64,000 bases of DNA from Verrucomicrobiales bacterium (lineage in GTDB: Bacteria; Verrucomicrobiota; Verrucomicrobiia; Verrucomicrobiales; DEV007): NCBI GenBank assembly GCA_029212615.1, contig JARGPJ010000009.1, positions 100,211-164,210 of the forward strand, read 5' to 3'. Both the position numbers and the translations under genes were made by a program. The notes under the pieces were generated by a model. It ran no database searches. It was given only the letters and a program-made list of their open reading frames with translations, and had not been told where the DNA came from. Positions 9,634-17,532 of this stretch are shown here, one piece after another. Within the stretch, counting starts at the first letter, position 1, and each line of letters starts with the position of its first letter.

Positions 9634-10256
9634 CGCTCGCTGAAGAATTGGAAGCCTTGCTTCCCCCGCTTGAATCCCGTTTTTTTGGAGAAATCCTCGT
9701 GCGACGGGATGACAATGGTCAATTCGTCGCCTCACATCGTGATGACGCAGAGATGATGGATCATTTGATGCCCGCTGAAACTCTTGCGGAACTGCGTGAA
9801 ATCGCCAAATTCGATGCGGCCGGCGAATATCGCCCGTTGAAAACTGCCCCGGGCCTGAAAACCGGCTGGATAACGAAAACACCTTCGGCCAGTGAGTTCC
9901 TCAAAAAACTTGATTGCCTCTACCCGGGAGCGTTTGCGACATGGATATCCTACCTGAGAGGCAAGCATGACCCGACCTCTCTACGCGATACCCTGGAGCG
10001 CCAGACCGGTATGTATCGATTCGCCGGATCGATCAGCGACCAGATGGCCAATCAGATAATGCGGGAAACCTGCTCACCGGGATGCCTCCGGAAAATCGCC
10101 TGGCCAATCAGCAGTGAATGTGCAGTGAGCCGGATCAATCCCGGGAAAAAGAGTATTCCTCTGATCTGCACAGAAGCCTGCACTTTCGCCGTAAGCGAAG
10201 CACGAAAACTGGTGAAAGAAGCCTACGAAAAGGCAAATTCACCAGCAGAGTCCTAG
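9630..10256 (+). CDS. Cys-rich CbiX partner, DR2241-like putative Fe-S protein
   Basis: The 208-residue product is translationally coupled to cbiX by a 4-base overlap. A cluster of five cysteines sits in the C-terminal third (C148, C152, C164, C180, C184), spaced as CxxxC...C...CxxxC, which suggests a 4Fe-4S cluster. There is no signal peptide or membrane helix. In DR2241-type proteins a CbiX module and a similar Cys-containing domain are on one chain, so I infer that this is the same system split into two genes. The role in metal insertion or redox sensing is unknown. Family assignment is from memory of domain order and needs a profile search. Confidence 0.6.
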   Translation: MTLAEELEALLPPLESRFFGEILVRRDDNGQFVASHRDDAEMMDHLMPAETLAELREIAKFDAAGEYRPLKTAPGLKTGWITKTPSASEFLKKLDCLYPGAFATWISYLRGKHDPTSLRDTLERQTGMYRFAGSISDQMANQIMRETCSPGCLRKIAWPISSECAVSRINPGKKSIPLICTEACTFAVSEARKLVKEAYEKANSPAES

Positions 10257-10272
10257 GCATCTCCCTCCTGAA

Positions 10273-11115
10273 TCACGGGTCAACGCCGCGCCAAAAACGG
10301 CTCGATTCCCGGTCATTCCCATCAGGGTCGTCTTCCGGAACGCGTTCCGGTGTGATCCTTTCGGCATGGCCATCAAGGAAAGCCGTGATGATTTTACCGT
10401 TCTCTCCCCAGCGTGTAACGCCCGTCTCAAGAATCATTTCCCGATCTTCAAAACGAACAACGTTGGGCTCCCCACACTCAATGTAAAGCATCGCCGAGGG
10501 AGCATGCACCAGATTCGAAAGGGTCTTCTCAGTCAAAAAAGGATCAGTGCTCTCCACCTGATCGTAAATCCGGTCGTACTGGAGATTCGCGTTCATGGCG
10601 TAGGAATGCTTGTGATAATCTTTCTCACCGGGATTCTTCGTCACCGATTGAGTGCTCTCAAAAAGAGTCGCTTTCAGATGGCTGCCCTCTTCGTCAAAAC
10701 TGTAGCCACCTGATGAAGCGTAGCCATCCTCATAGGTTTCTCCATCCTCCTCACGCTCAGCCTGAGCAGCAATGTACATATGGGCAAACACCACTCCGTC
10801 CAGCCAAAGCCCCGTCTCACCTATGTTCCAGTATTCAGGAAAGTATTCCTCGTCGGTCTTGGGCCCCGGATTAATCATTCCACCCGGATACTCAGGAGAA
10901 GGGAGCTTATTTCCATTGTCGGCCGCCCAACTCAGCGTTGCCACGGCGATCTGTCTGAGATTGGAAGTATTCTTAAGCGCGACAGCCATTTCTTTTCCTT
11001 TGCCTAGGCTGGGAACAAGAAGCGCGATAAGAATTCCAAGAATCGTGATGACAACGAGAAGCTCAAGTAAAGTCATCGCCTGACTATTCGAGTTTCGAGT
11101 AAAAGGGGTTTTCAT
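10273..11115 (-). CDS. type II secretion/prepilin-like protein with N-terminal methylation motif
   Basis: The 280-residue product has a short basic leader and a prepilin cleavage site followed by a hydrophobic helix (MTLLELLVVITILGILIALL, about residues 14-33), the mark of pseudopilins processed by PilD. The mature part carries NTSNLRQIAVATLSWAADNGNKLP and a C-terminal FLDGHAE. Both patterns are common in the large verrucomicrobial and planctomycete prepilin-like families. Such proteins are abundant in these phyla and most have no known role. The ATG at 11115 gives the expected short leader. An upstream in-frame start at 11142 would lengthen it needlessly. It stands alone, convergent with the cbiX pair. 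Confidence 0.88.
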   Translation of the reverse strand: MKTPFTRNSNSQAMTLLELLVVITILGILIALLVPSLGKGKEMAVALKNTSNLRQIAVATLSWAADNGNKLPSPEYPGGMINPGPKTDEEYFPEYWNIGETGLWLDGVVFAHMYIAAQAEREEDGETYEDGYASSGGYSFDEEGSHLKATLFESTQSVTKNPGEKDYHKHSYAMNANLQYDRIYDQVESTDPFLTEKTLSNLVHAPSAMLYIECGEPNVVRFEDREMILETGVTRWGENGKIITAFLDGHAERITPERVPEDDPDGNDRESSRFWRGVDP

Positions 11116-11375
11116 AAATTGGGAAGAGGTTGGGGAAGGCACTGAAGTCCGGCCTTACTGAAGCTCGGGATTGTACAAAATTCAGGAGCAGGACGTCAAG
11201 ATTCAAAAATCTGAGAAGCACAAATTCAGGCAATAATCCTGCTGACAGGAAATTACACTGGTTACAACCTTACCGGATTATTAAAGTTTTCATCCACATT
11301 GGCATCAATAATGTGTTACTTTCGGGATGAAAACCCAAACATTTGAGCGGCTCATCCGTTCCTTAGTTTGACAGC

Positions 11376-12350
11376 ATGTCATCGCGAATTCCCCTCCTGA
11401 TTACGAGCTTCTTTTTGGGATCCTACTCCCAGTTGTTTGCTCAAACGATCCAGGCCACCAGTACCGGCCCGGGAAGCCTCGCATTGCCCAATGCCACCGG
11501 AGTTGATCCCGTTGAATCCATTCAACCTCTAGCCACAGGCGGCACTCATCATCTGCTTCCCGGAGCACTTCCCATATCAAAACCGTCTTCCAGTCTTCCC
11601 CGTGTCTTTGCGCCCACACAGCCGAGGAGCGTCTACACTCGCTTCCCCTGGAAGCGGAACATCACGACGACCGTCTTTTGGATCGGCGAAACGCCGACCG
11701 CGAACAACCCTACGCCGAACACGGTGAGTGCCTGGGATCGTCGCTGGACATCCAATTTCGGTGGGTTCGATAACCCGAGCCCGTCGGCACGGGAAGGGTA
11801 TATCCCGAAGGCTTTCACGCCCGGGCAAAACCCCTTTTACTTCGCCCTTCCCTACAATGACATCACCCGGTCCGGCACGAAAGCATCTGCCCGCGCCGTG
11901 GTCCCCTGGTTTAAAAAGTCCTTCTACCGCAGCGGTCGAACTGTCCTGAAAGGGCGTTGGATAGCCATCCGGAAACGAGACCGAATTTGTTACGCTCAAT
12001 GGGAGGATGTCGGCCCGTTTGAGACAGACGACTGGTCCTACGTTTTCGGTGATGCGCGGCCTAAAGCAAAAAAGAATCGAGGCGCTGGACTGGATGTTTC
12101 TCCGGCCGTCCGCGACTTTCTTGATTTCGGAGGTGGCTACGGAACAGTCGACTGGCGTTTCGTCGATCTCGATGAAGTGCCTGATGGTCCGTGGAAGCAG
12201 TGGGGGGCAAACAATCCCTTTGCGAATTCTTCACTCACGAAGAACGGCACCGGAAGCGCTTCCGAGAGTATCCTCAAGGTTCGTGAACTACGTGACCGAC
12301 TTCTCGTGGGCAATTCGGGAGAGGATTCGTCGGTAAAATCTATCGAGTGA
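11376..12350 (+). CDS. secreted protein, possibly double-psi beta-barrel (RlpA-like)
   Basis: The 324-residue product has a signal peptide (residues 1-22, ending LFA-QT), then a low-complexity stretch rich in T, G, P and S. The middle holds ICYAQWEDVGPF, GLDVSPAVRDFL and YGTVDWRFVDL. This order, an A-x-W-E-D-x-G motif, then L-D-V-S-P-A and then V-D-W-R-F, resembles double-psi beta-barrel proteins such as RlpA and expansins, where an aspartate precedes a [LI]D[LV]SPA helix. I regard that as suggestive only. The stop codon abuts the stop of the convergent next gene. Function probably envelope-related, unproven. Confidence 0.6.
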   Translation: MSSRIPLLITSFFLGSYSQLFAQTIQATSTGPGSLALPNATGVDPVESIQPLATGGTHHLLPGALPISKPSSSLPRVFAPTQPRSVYTRFPWKRNITTTVFWIGETPTANNPTPNTVSAWDRRWTSNFGGFDNPSPSAREGYIPKAFTPGQNPFYFALPYNDITRSGTKASARAVVPWFKKSFYRSGRTVLKGRWIAIRKRDRICYAQWEDVGPFETDDWSYVFGDARPKAKKNRGAGLDVSPAVRDFLDFGGGYGTVDWRFVDLDEVPDGPWKQWGANNPFANSSLTKNGTGSASESILKVRELRDRLLVGNSGEDSSVKSIE

Positions 12351-13145
12351 TCAAGGCAGCACAGCCTCTCCGTTGCCGACCTCAATGACCGCAGGCATCG
12401 AAGACAGTGCCCCTTCTTCGCCCTCAAACATCACGACTATCTCTTCAAATTTGTTTTCTCCCCAGGCCTCACGCGAGAGCAGCCAGGACTTCACAAATTT
12501 GGCAACGGCCTCCCGACTCGCGTCGCGGACCCGGGAAAGAGTAGCTTCATCAGAGGCCCGGATCTCTAATTTTGAAGTGATGGTTCGCTCCAACTCCTCC
12601 ATATTGGCATCGCCATCCCAACGCCCCCATCCTGACTGACTCTTCTTTTGAACTGAAGCCGTATCAAATGCAACCGGCAACGAAGGACGAAGCTCAGGGG
12701 CCAGCACCAGCAAGCGTTTTCCATCAGAGGTCACAAACCACTCATCACTGATATCGATGTGATAACGATAGGTCGCCGGCACCGAGATCTCAGAAACCGT
12801 CGTGCCCAATGGAAGCGTTTTCCCAAACATCGCGAGGTTGGTCTTTCTGGAAAATCGTTCGGTCGAAGTAGCGGTGGCAACCTCAAGAATATTCCCTTCG
12901 TTCCCCTTAGCCTCAAGGGCGCGCCATTCATCGAATGTCTCGACCACTTCTTCAGGCTTAAAAGCGGCAACCACTTTCACGACAGCATCCGTCGCCGAGT
13001 TCATCCCCTGCTTTCCAAGCCAGACAAATGAAAAAAAGACGATCAGTCCGGCAGCGATCAGGAGCGCAAAAATACCAAAAACCGCTCCGGGCAGCCCAAT
13101 CTTCTTTTCATCCTTCTCCGCTGGTTTTTCACTTCCTTCACTCAT
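12351..13145 (-). CDS. DUF4230-like membrane-anchored protein
   Basis: The 264-residue product has a charged cytoplasmic head, one transmembrane helix (about residues 24-46, GAVFGIFALLIAAGLIVFFSFVW) and a long extracytoplasmic domain. That domain contains a beta-rich segment (TTVSEISVPATYRYHIDIS followed by a helix) and a C-terminal alpha-helix with regularly spaced Arg and Lys, a pattern I associate with DUF4230. The family has no known biochemical role. It lies 30 bases downstream of the uracil-DNA glycosylase gene on the same strand and may share its transcript. Its stop codon is back-to-back with that of the convergent neighbour. Confidence 0.6.
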   Translation of the reverse strand: MSEGSEKPAEKDEKKIGLPGAVFGIFALLIAAGLIVFFSFVWLGKQGMNSATDAVVKVVAAFKPEEVVETFDEWRALEAKGNEGNILEVATATSTERFSRKTNLAMFGKTLPLGTTVSEISVPATYRYHIDISDEWFVTSDGKRLLVLAPELRPSLPVAFDTASVQKKSQSGWGRWDGDANMEELERTITSKLEIRASDEATLSRVRDASREAVAKFVKSWLLSREAWGENKFEEIVVMFEGEEGALSSMPAVIEVGNGEAVLP

Positions 13146-13175
13146 GAAACAAAAGATGACTCAATTCCTGCATCG

Positions 13176-14090
13176 CTAGGCGAAAAAACCACGTTGCTTC
13201 TCCGAGATCGGCAAGCCGGCCAGATCCATCGCTTTCAACATGTCTTCCCAGACTTTTCTCTTTGATGCCTTTGCTCTCGCCTGATCAGGCTCATTCTCCT
13301 GCCGAAGTAAAAAGCTAGGGTGATAGGAGACCACTACGGGAGCGCCCGCAAATTCATGAGCTTGCTCCCGGAGACTGGAAATAGAGCCGCCCCTTTCGAG
13401 GAGTCCCTCAGCAGCTGTCGGCCCCAATGCGACGATTACTTTCGGAGCGACGACTTCGACTTCCGCCTTGATGAAACGAAGGCAGGACTCCATCTCGGTT
13501 GCATTCGGCTTCCGGTTTGATGAGCCCTGAAATCTTCCGTCCCCTTTTTTGGGGCGAAACTTAACGATATTTGACAGGTAGACTTCTTCCCGCGAAAGCC
13601 CCATCGCCTTAATGATCTGAGTTAGCTTTTCCCCGGCAGGCCCCACAAACGGTTTTCTCTCCTTCTCATCCTCAGCACCGGGGGCATGACCGATGAACAT
13701 AATATCCGCAAGTGGATTCCCGGTCGCAAAAACGATCGTCTCCCGAAAAGTCCCCAGAGACCGGCAGGTCTCACACGATTTTACCTCACGGAAAATCCGG
13801 TTCAATTCGTTGCGTGCCCATTCTTCGGTGCGTTCCCGGGGTGGCTTAGACGCCAGGACCGCGGCAAGGGCGTCGGGCTCCCCTTTAGAACTTGAAACCG
13901 TTTCCGGGGGCACCGGGCAATCAACTGCCTTCAATTTCTGAGCCCTTTCCATGAGACGAACCGGAAGCGCCTCAAGAATGGATTCAGACTCACTTTGAAG
14001 AGCGACATGAGTCTGCCCCCTGGATTTTTCACGCTCCAGGATTCCCTGAAGCGCATGGAGAGCTCCGGAGATGGGATGTTCTTCAAGCAT
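13176..14090 (-). CDS. family 4/5-like uracil-DNA glycosylase lacking one Fe-S ligand
   Basis: The 304-residue product has a 90-residue N-terminal extension followed by a UDG superfamily domain that removes uracil from DNA. Motifs seen are the substrate motif GHAPGAEDE (family 4 usually has GEAPGxxED), FVGPAGEKL, YLSNIVKFRP and the C-terminal SYHPSFLLR with its catalytic-loop His. Family 4 enzymes bind a 4Fe-4S cluster with four Cys. Here C106 and C109 (CETC) and C203 are present, but the Cys of NVVKCRP is replaced by F178, and a 9-residue insertion follows. The start is uncertain. ATG at 14090 is used, with in-frame GTG and TTG codons just upstream at 14099 and 14108 as alternatives. Confidence 0.82.
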   Translation of the reverse strand: MLEEHPISGALHALQGILEREKSRGQTHVALQSESESILEALPVRLMERAQKLKAVDCPVPPETVSSSKGEPDALAAVLASKPPRERTEEWARNELNRIFREVKSCETCRSLGTFRETIVFATGNPLADIMFIGHAPGAEDEKERKPFVGPAGEKLTQIIKAMGLSREEVYLSNIVKFRPKKGDGRFQGSSNRKPNATEMESCLRFIKAEVEVVAPKVIVALGPTAAEGLLERGGSISSLREQAHEFAGAPVVVSYHPSFLLRQENEPDQARAKASKRKVWEDMLKAMDLAGLPISEKQRGFFA

Positions 14091-14117
14091 TTGAGTCACT
14101 CTAAACAACTTCCTTTA

Positions 14118-14198
14118 CGAGGCTACCTTCAAAAACAAATTAAATAGCTTTTTGTAATCGAACTTTACCCGCTTATCCCTTTTGATTTCGAGGCTACC
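14118..14198. repeat. 10-bp direct repeat in a divergent promoter region
   Basis: The decamer CGAGGCTACC occurs at 14118-14127 and again at 14189-14198, 71 bases apart, between the UDG gene and pspA, which diverge. It may be a binding site for a shared regulator, but two copies of ten bases could also be chance or a duplication remnant. No consensus promoter could be fixed. Confidence 0.3.
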
Positions 14199-14241
14199 AG
14201 TGTCACATTCAGACAACTCAGATCACCAACAACATCACACC

Positions 14242-14979
14242 ATGTTCAAACGTATCGGCAATCTTATCCGCGGTTTCTTCGGCCTCTTCGTTTCCGACCT
14301 AGAGAAAAAGAATCCACAGGCACTTCTCGAGGTGGAGAAAGAGAATCTTCGAAAGCAAATTTCAGAATACAACAAAGGCCTCGCTGCACACGCCGGCCTC
14401 TGTGAACGTTTAATCTCTCAAGTCGAAAAGGAGACGAAGGAAATTCGCGAACTGACCGCCAAGGCAGGGGCTCACCTCAAAGCGGGCAATCGCAAGCTGG
14501 CCGGGGAGTATGCTCTTCGACTCCAGAAGCTCAAAGAAGACCACGTCACGAACGTTGATCAACTCGAAGAAGCGGAGAAAACTTATGAGGAACTTAAGCG
14601 CGCCCGCGACATCGCGGTGACTGCCGCCCGCGAAAAGATCGAGTCGCTGAAACGGGATATCGACGAAACACGCATCGCGAAGGCAACCGCCGAACTCAAC
14701 GAAATGGCCGCCGGAATGATCAATGAGATTGGCGGGGCCGGCGACACCTTAAATCGCCTCGAAGGGATTGTTCGCGAAGAGCGGGAAGAAGCAAAAGGGC
14801 GCGCCCGTGTCGCTAAAGACAGTATTGACTCAACAGAGCTGAATGCGATGGAGGCAGAACGCGACGCCCTTGAAGAACTCGCCCTCGCTGACTTTGCGGC
14901 GGAATCAGGTATCGTCATCGAAGACGACTCCTCTTCGGACACCTCCACTACGGCCTCCGAAGACGAAAAAACGATGTGA
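14242..14979 (+). CDS. pspA: PspA/IM30 family envelope-stress protein
   Basis: The 245-residue protein belongs to the PspA/IM30/Vipp1 group of ESCRT-III-like membrane-binding proteins that protect the inner membrane. It starts with an amphipathic helix (MFKRIGNLIRGFFGLF), then long coiled coils with heptads from about residue 30 to 200 (for example ALRLQKLKEDHVTNVDQLEE). The C-terminus is acidic and Ser/Thr-rich (DDSSSDTSTT), which is unlike E. coli PspA. The ATG at 14242 gives the classic N-terminus. An upstream in-frame start at 14182 would precede it with unrelated residues. No pspF, pspB or pspC is nearby, so control is not the enterobacterial type. I did not see a clear sigma-54 promoter. 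Confidence 0.85.
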   Translation: MFKRIGNLIRGFFGLFVSDLEKKNPQALLEVEKENLRKQISEYNKGLAAHAGLCERLISQVEKETKEIRELTAKAGAHLKAGNRKLAGEYALRLQKLKEDHVTNVDQLEEAEKTYEELKRARDIAVTAAREKIESLKRDIDETRIAKATAELNEMAAGMINEIGGAGDTLNRLEGIVREEREEAKGRARVAKDSIDSTELNAMEAERDALEELALADFAAESGIVIEDDSSSDTSTTASEDEKTM

Positions 14980-15008
14980 CCTCCAACCGGGCGGGCGGCG
15001 GCAGCATT

Positions 15009-15401
15009 CTAGTTAAAAGAGGTCTCGCTCACCTCGCCGCCGCTCTTAGCAACAAGAAGACTGAGCTCAAGCACATCGCTACGGTATTCTCCGTAGGCCT
15101 GTAGATGAATCAGCTCCAGTGAAAGGTCGACGAGAGACTCGGCCTGTACCTTTCTGCAGGCCATTTTCTCGACGAGCCCGTTAACGATGGCCTGCCTTAC
15201 CGACCGGCCCGGCTTCTCGTCAGTGTACCCCCTCAACAAGGCCCCGGCAATTTCAGTGCATAGCTCCATCAATTCATTCCCAAGGGAAAGACCTGAAAGG
15301 TTCGCTCTTTCCCCCGAAGGGTTGCGGGGACGTCCCCCCTCAGAATTCCCCGGCTGAGTTTTCGGAGAAACACGCGGCATCGTTCGATTTCTTTTCTTCA
15401 T
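15009..15401 (-). CDS. hypothetical protein, small and soluble
   Basis: The 130-residue product has a basic, Pro/Gly-rich, probably disordered N-terminal third (KKRNRTMPRVSP...) and a helical C-terminal two thirds with several Leu-rich segments. There is no signal peptide, membrane helix or family I recognise. The ATG at 15401 is chosen over an upstream in-frame start at 15431. Codon use and an intact frame suggest it is real. It converges on pspA (29 bases between) and has a short palindrome 30 bases upstream of the start. Function unknown. Confidence 0.5.
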   Translation of the reverse strand: MKKRNRTMPRVSPKTQPGNSEGGRPRNPSGERANLSGLSLGNELMELCTEIAGALLRGYTDEKPGRSVRQAIVNGLVEKMACRKVQAESLVDLSLELIHLQAYGEYRSDVLELSLLVAKSGGEVSETSFN

Positions 15402-15431
15402 GCGAACAGAATAGCCCCAAGGGTAGGACAT

Positions 15432-15448
15432 TGAGGGGCCACCCCTCA
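15432..15448. promoter_or_regulatory. perfect 7-bp inverted repeat upstream of the 130-residue hypothetical gene
   Basis: TGAGGGG and CCCCTCA flank the three bases CCA. The site lies 30 bases upstream of the ATG at 15401. The very short loop favours a protein-binding palindrome rather than an RNA terminator, and no T-run follows on either strand. No binding protein is known. Confidence 0.35.
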
Positions 15449-15544
15449 GACAAAAGAAGAGGCAGAACTAATATTTCACTCTTCATGATCATTTACTTCT
15501 CCAAATATATGATGGCCAAATGACAAATTCTCTCTACTTTGAGA

Positions 15545-15570
15545 CAGGCCCCATTGTCCTCCGGGGCCTG
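15545..15570 (+). promoter_or_regulatory. GC-rich hairpin just upstream of the LysM protein start
   Basis: CAGGCCCC at 15545-15552 pairs perfectly with GGGGCCTG at 15563-15570, with a 10-base loop. It ends 19 bases before the TTG start at 15590. No T-run follows, so it is not an obvious terminator. If transcribed it would sit in the 5' leader and could affect translation. Confidence 0.45.
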
Positions 15571-15589
15571 AAATCCCCTTAGATTCCTG

Positions 15590-17530
15590 TTGTCACAAAT
15601 TCCGCAGAACCGGTTTAAACGCCCCCATCGTCATTTTCTGTCAGCTTCTCTAGAATTACTTCTAGTTGGCTTTGGCGCAGCCTGTCTTGGCATCTTATCC
15701 ATCTTTCTCTTTCTGGGCGGAAACGCCGACGATCCTACGACAAAGCATTCGACGGGCTCAATGTCTGTCGAAGCGGTTTCAGCAGGACAAGCGAAAACAA
15801 CCTCAGTAGATGCTTCCCGCACCCACCCAATTGAGATGGAAAGAATTGACCGAATCATGGGCAAGATTCACTCCCCGGAAAGAGATGCCCTCCATCTCGA
15901 TGACATGACTGCCATTTCATCACTCCGAACCCTCCGTCCGATCAATCCGGTTCGAGCAGACTTCAGTGGAAAAACAGCCTTACCGGAGGTGCCTGTCTCC
16001 CGCCCGGGGTTCACTGGGCCTCCCCTCCTTCCTTCAACCGGAGGCAAGGAAGTTGTCGAATCCACGATTCAGTTCCCGGGAAAAGAAGTCATTGAAAGAC
16101 GAGCCCGATATTCCGGTAAGGAAGTCATCGAATCAGCCTACCATTTTTCAGGAAAACAAGTTCTTGAGCCAGTCGGAAACGGGGGAACAGGAGGTGGCGG
16201 CGGTGCAGGCGACCCACTCGGCAGCGGTAGCATTGACTCCGGAAACTTTATGGATGCCGCATCCGAAGCCGGGAAGAAGAGAATTCTGCCATACGTTCCA
16301 CTCGTCGCCGGCGGAGGAGCAGTTGCAGGCATCAGCTCTGGATCCGGATCGTCCGGAGGAAGCCCGGCACGAAATTTTTCGTCCGCCTCTTCAAATGGCG
16401 GAACAAGCAGCCCGACAGGAAACAGCGGAATCCTTGGCGCTCAGACAGCGTCGGGAGGTTCTCCTTCATCGTCCGGCAGCGCGGGCTCAGGCAGCACCGT
16501 TTCATCATCCGGCGGTACTGAAGGCATCGGAAACCTGACCTCCGGTGAAGCCGCGGGAGACAGCGGAATGATCTCTTCGAGGGGAAGTATTTCTGACCCG
16601 ACCGTGCAGCGGGGAAGCACCGGAACGAGTCCCCGACCGGCCGGCACGACTGTCGAACCTCCTTCAGGATTGACTCCGGGAACGGTAAGACCGCTTGCTC
16701 CCGGCGCCCCCGCCCCTATCGCGACTGGTGGAGCAATTCCCGGGGGAGCCGCGGCTGGCCCTTTGGCCCCGGTCAGCGCAGCTCCGGTGGTTACTCCTTC
16801 TGCGGGATCTCCCATGCTCCCGTCAAGCGAAGGCTTAACACCGGTGACAAGCAGCTCCGCAAGCCCCCCGATCGGTTCAAGCCCCAGCGGTCCGTCAAGC
16901 CCCCCGGGAGGTGAAACATCTTCCGGCTCGCTTCCCCCTTCACCAATACCGTCTGCAGGAACCCCTCCTCCTGCCATAGGCGCAGGGAATGCCCCTTCCG
17001 GCGCCGGAGCAACTATTCCTCCAGCCGCAATGAGCTCCGGAAGCGGCGGAGGAAACTATTCCTCTTCGACAACGAATTTCCAGGAACCACCCGTTTCCGA
17101 AAACTCATACACTCCCCCTACCACTTCGAGCACCTCCCCTTCATCCTCATCCTACCCCGCTGAGAATTCATCACCTCCCCCCACATCAGGCGGAGGGACA
17201 GCAGGCCCTGGCGGGGGTTTACCCCCGGTGATCCCGATCCTTCCCGCCGGCGCAGGAGGAAGCAATTCCGTTGCGGGCAGCCCGGCATCACTTCCTGACA
17301 ATGCCTCAGATGAGCAGGAAAACGAACGGGAAGAATCTGAGGAAGACTCCCATGACTACCCCGGGCAGTGCATTCCCTGGATCGTTCAGTCAGGGCAGTC
17401 ACTCGAGTCACTCGCCTCAGCATCAGGAACAACGCCTGAAGAAATTTTGAGGATCAACAAGACCTCCTCGATTCGAAGCGGGCAGGTCATTAAGCTGCCG
17501 GTTGCCTTTGTCGTCCCCTGCTGCGAGTGA
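15590..17530 (+). CDS. membrane-anchored Gly/Ser/Pro-rich protein with C-terminal LysM domain
   Basis: The 646-residue product has an N-terminal signal anchor (about residues 22-43, LELLLVGFGAACLGILSIFL), a set of 12-residue repeats, a very long low-complexity region (about residues 195-570, rich in G, S, P, A and T) and a C-terminal LysM-like domain (about residues 595-640, VQSGQSLESLASASGTTPEE). LysM binds peptidoglycan, so the protein probably spans from membrane to wall. The repeats begin at residue 152 with the motif GKEVIE every 12 residues (152, 164, 176, 188). TTG at 15590 is the only start before an in-frame stop at 15569 that keeps the membrane helix. The region looks disordered and may be fast evolving. 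Confidence 0.75.
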   Translation: MSQIPQNRFKRPHRHFLSASLELLLVGFGAACLGILSIFLFLGGNADDPTTKHSTGSMSVEAVSAGQAKTTSVDASRTHPIEMERIDRIMGKIHSPERDALHLDDMTAISSLRTLRPINPVRADFSGKTALPEVPVSRPGFTGPPLLPSTGGKEVVESTIQFPGKEVIERRARYSGKEVIESAYHFSGKQVLEPVGNGGTGGGGGAGDPLGSGSIDSGNFMDAASEAGKKRILPYVPLVAGGGAVAGISSGSGSSGGSPARNFSSASSNGGTSSPTGNSGILGAQTASGGSPSSSGSAGSGSTVSSSGGTEGIGNLTSGEAAGDSGMISSRGSISDPTVQRGSTGTSPRPAGTTVEPPSGLTPGTVRPLAPGAPAPIATGGAIPGGAAAGPLAPVSAAPVVTPSAGSPMLPSSEGLTPVTSSSASPPIGSSPSGPSSPPGGETSSGSLPPSPIPSAGTPPPAIGAGNAPSGAGATIPPAAMSSGSGGGNYSSSTTNFQEPPVSENSYTPPTTSSTSPSSSSYPAENSSPPPTSGGGTAGPGGGLPPVIPILPAGAGGSNSVAGSPASLPDNASDEQENEREESEEDSHDYPGQCIPWIVQSGQSLESLASASGTTPEEILRINKTSSIRSGQVIKLPVAFVVPCCE

Positions 17531-17532
17531 AC

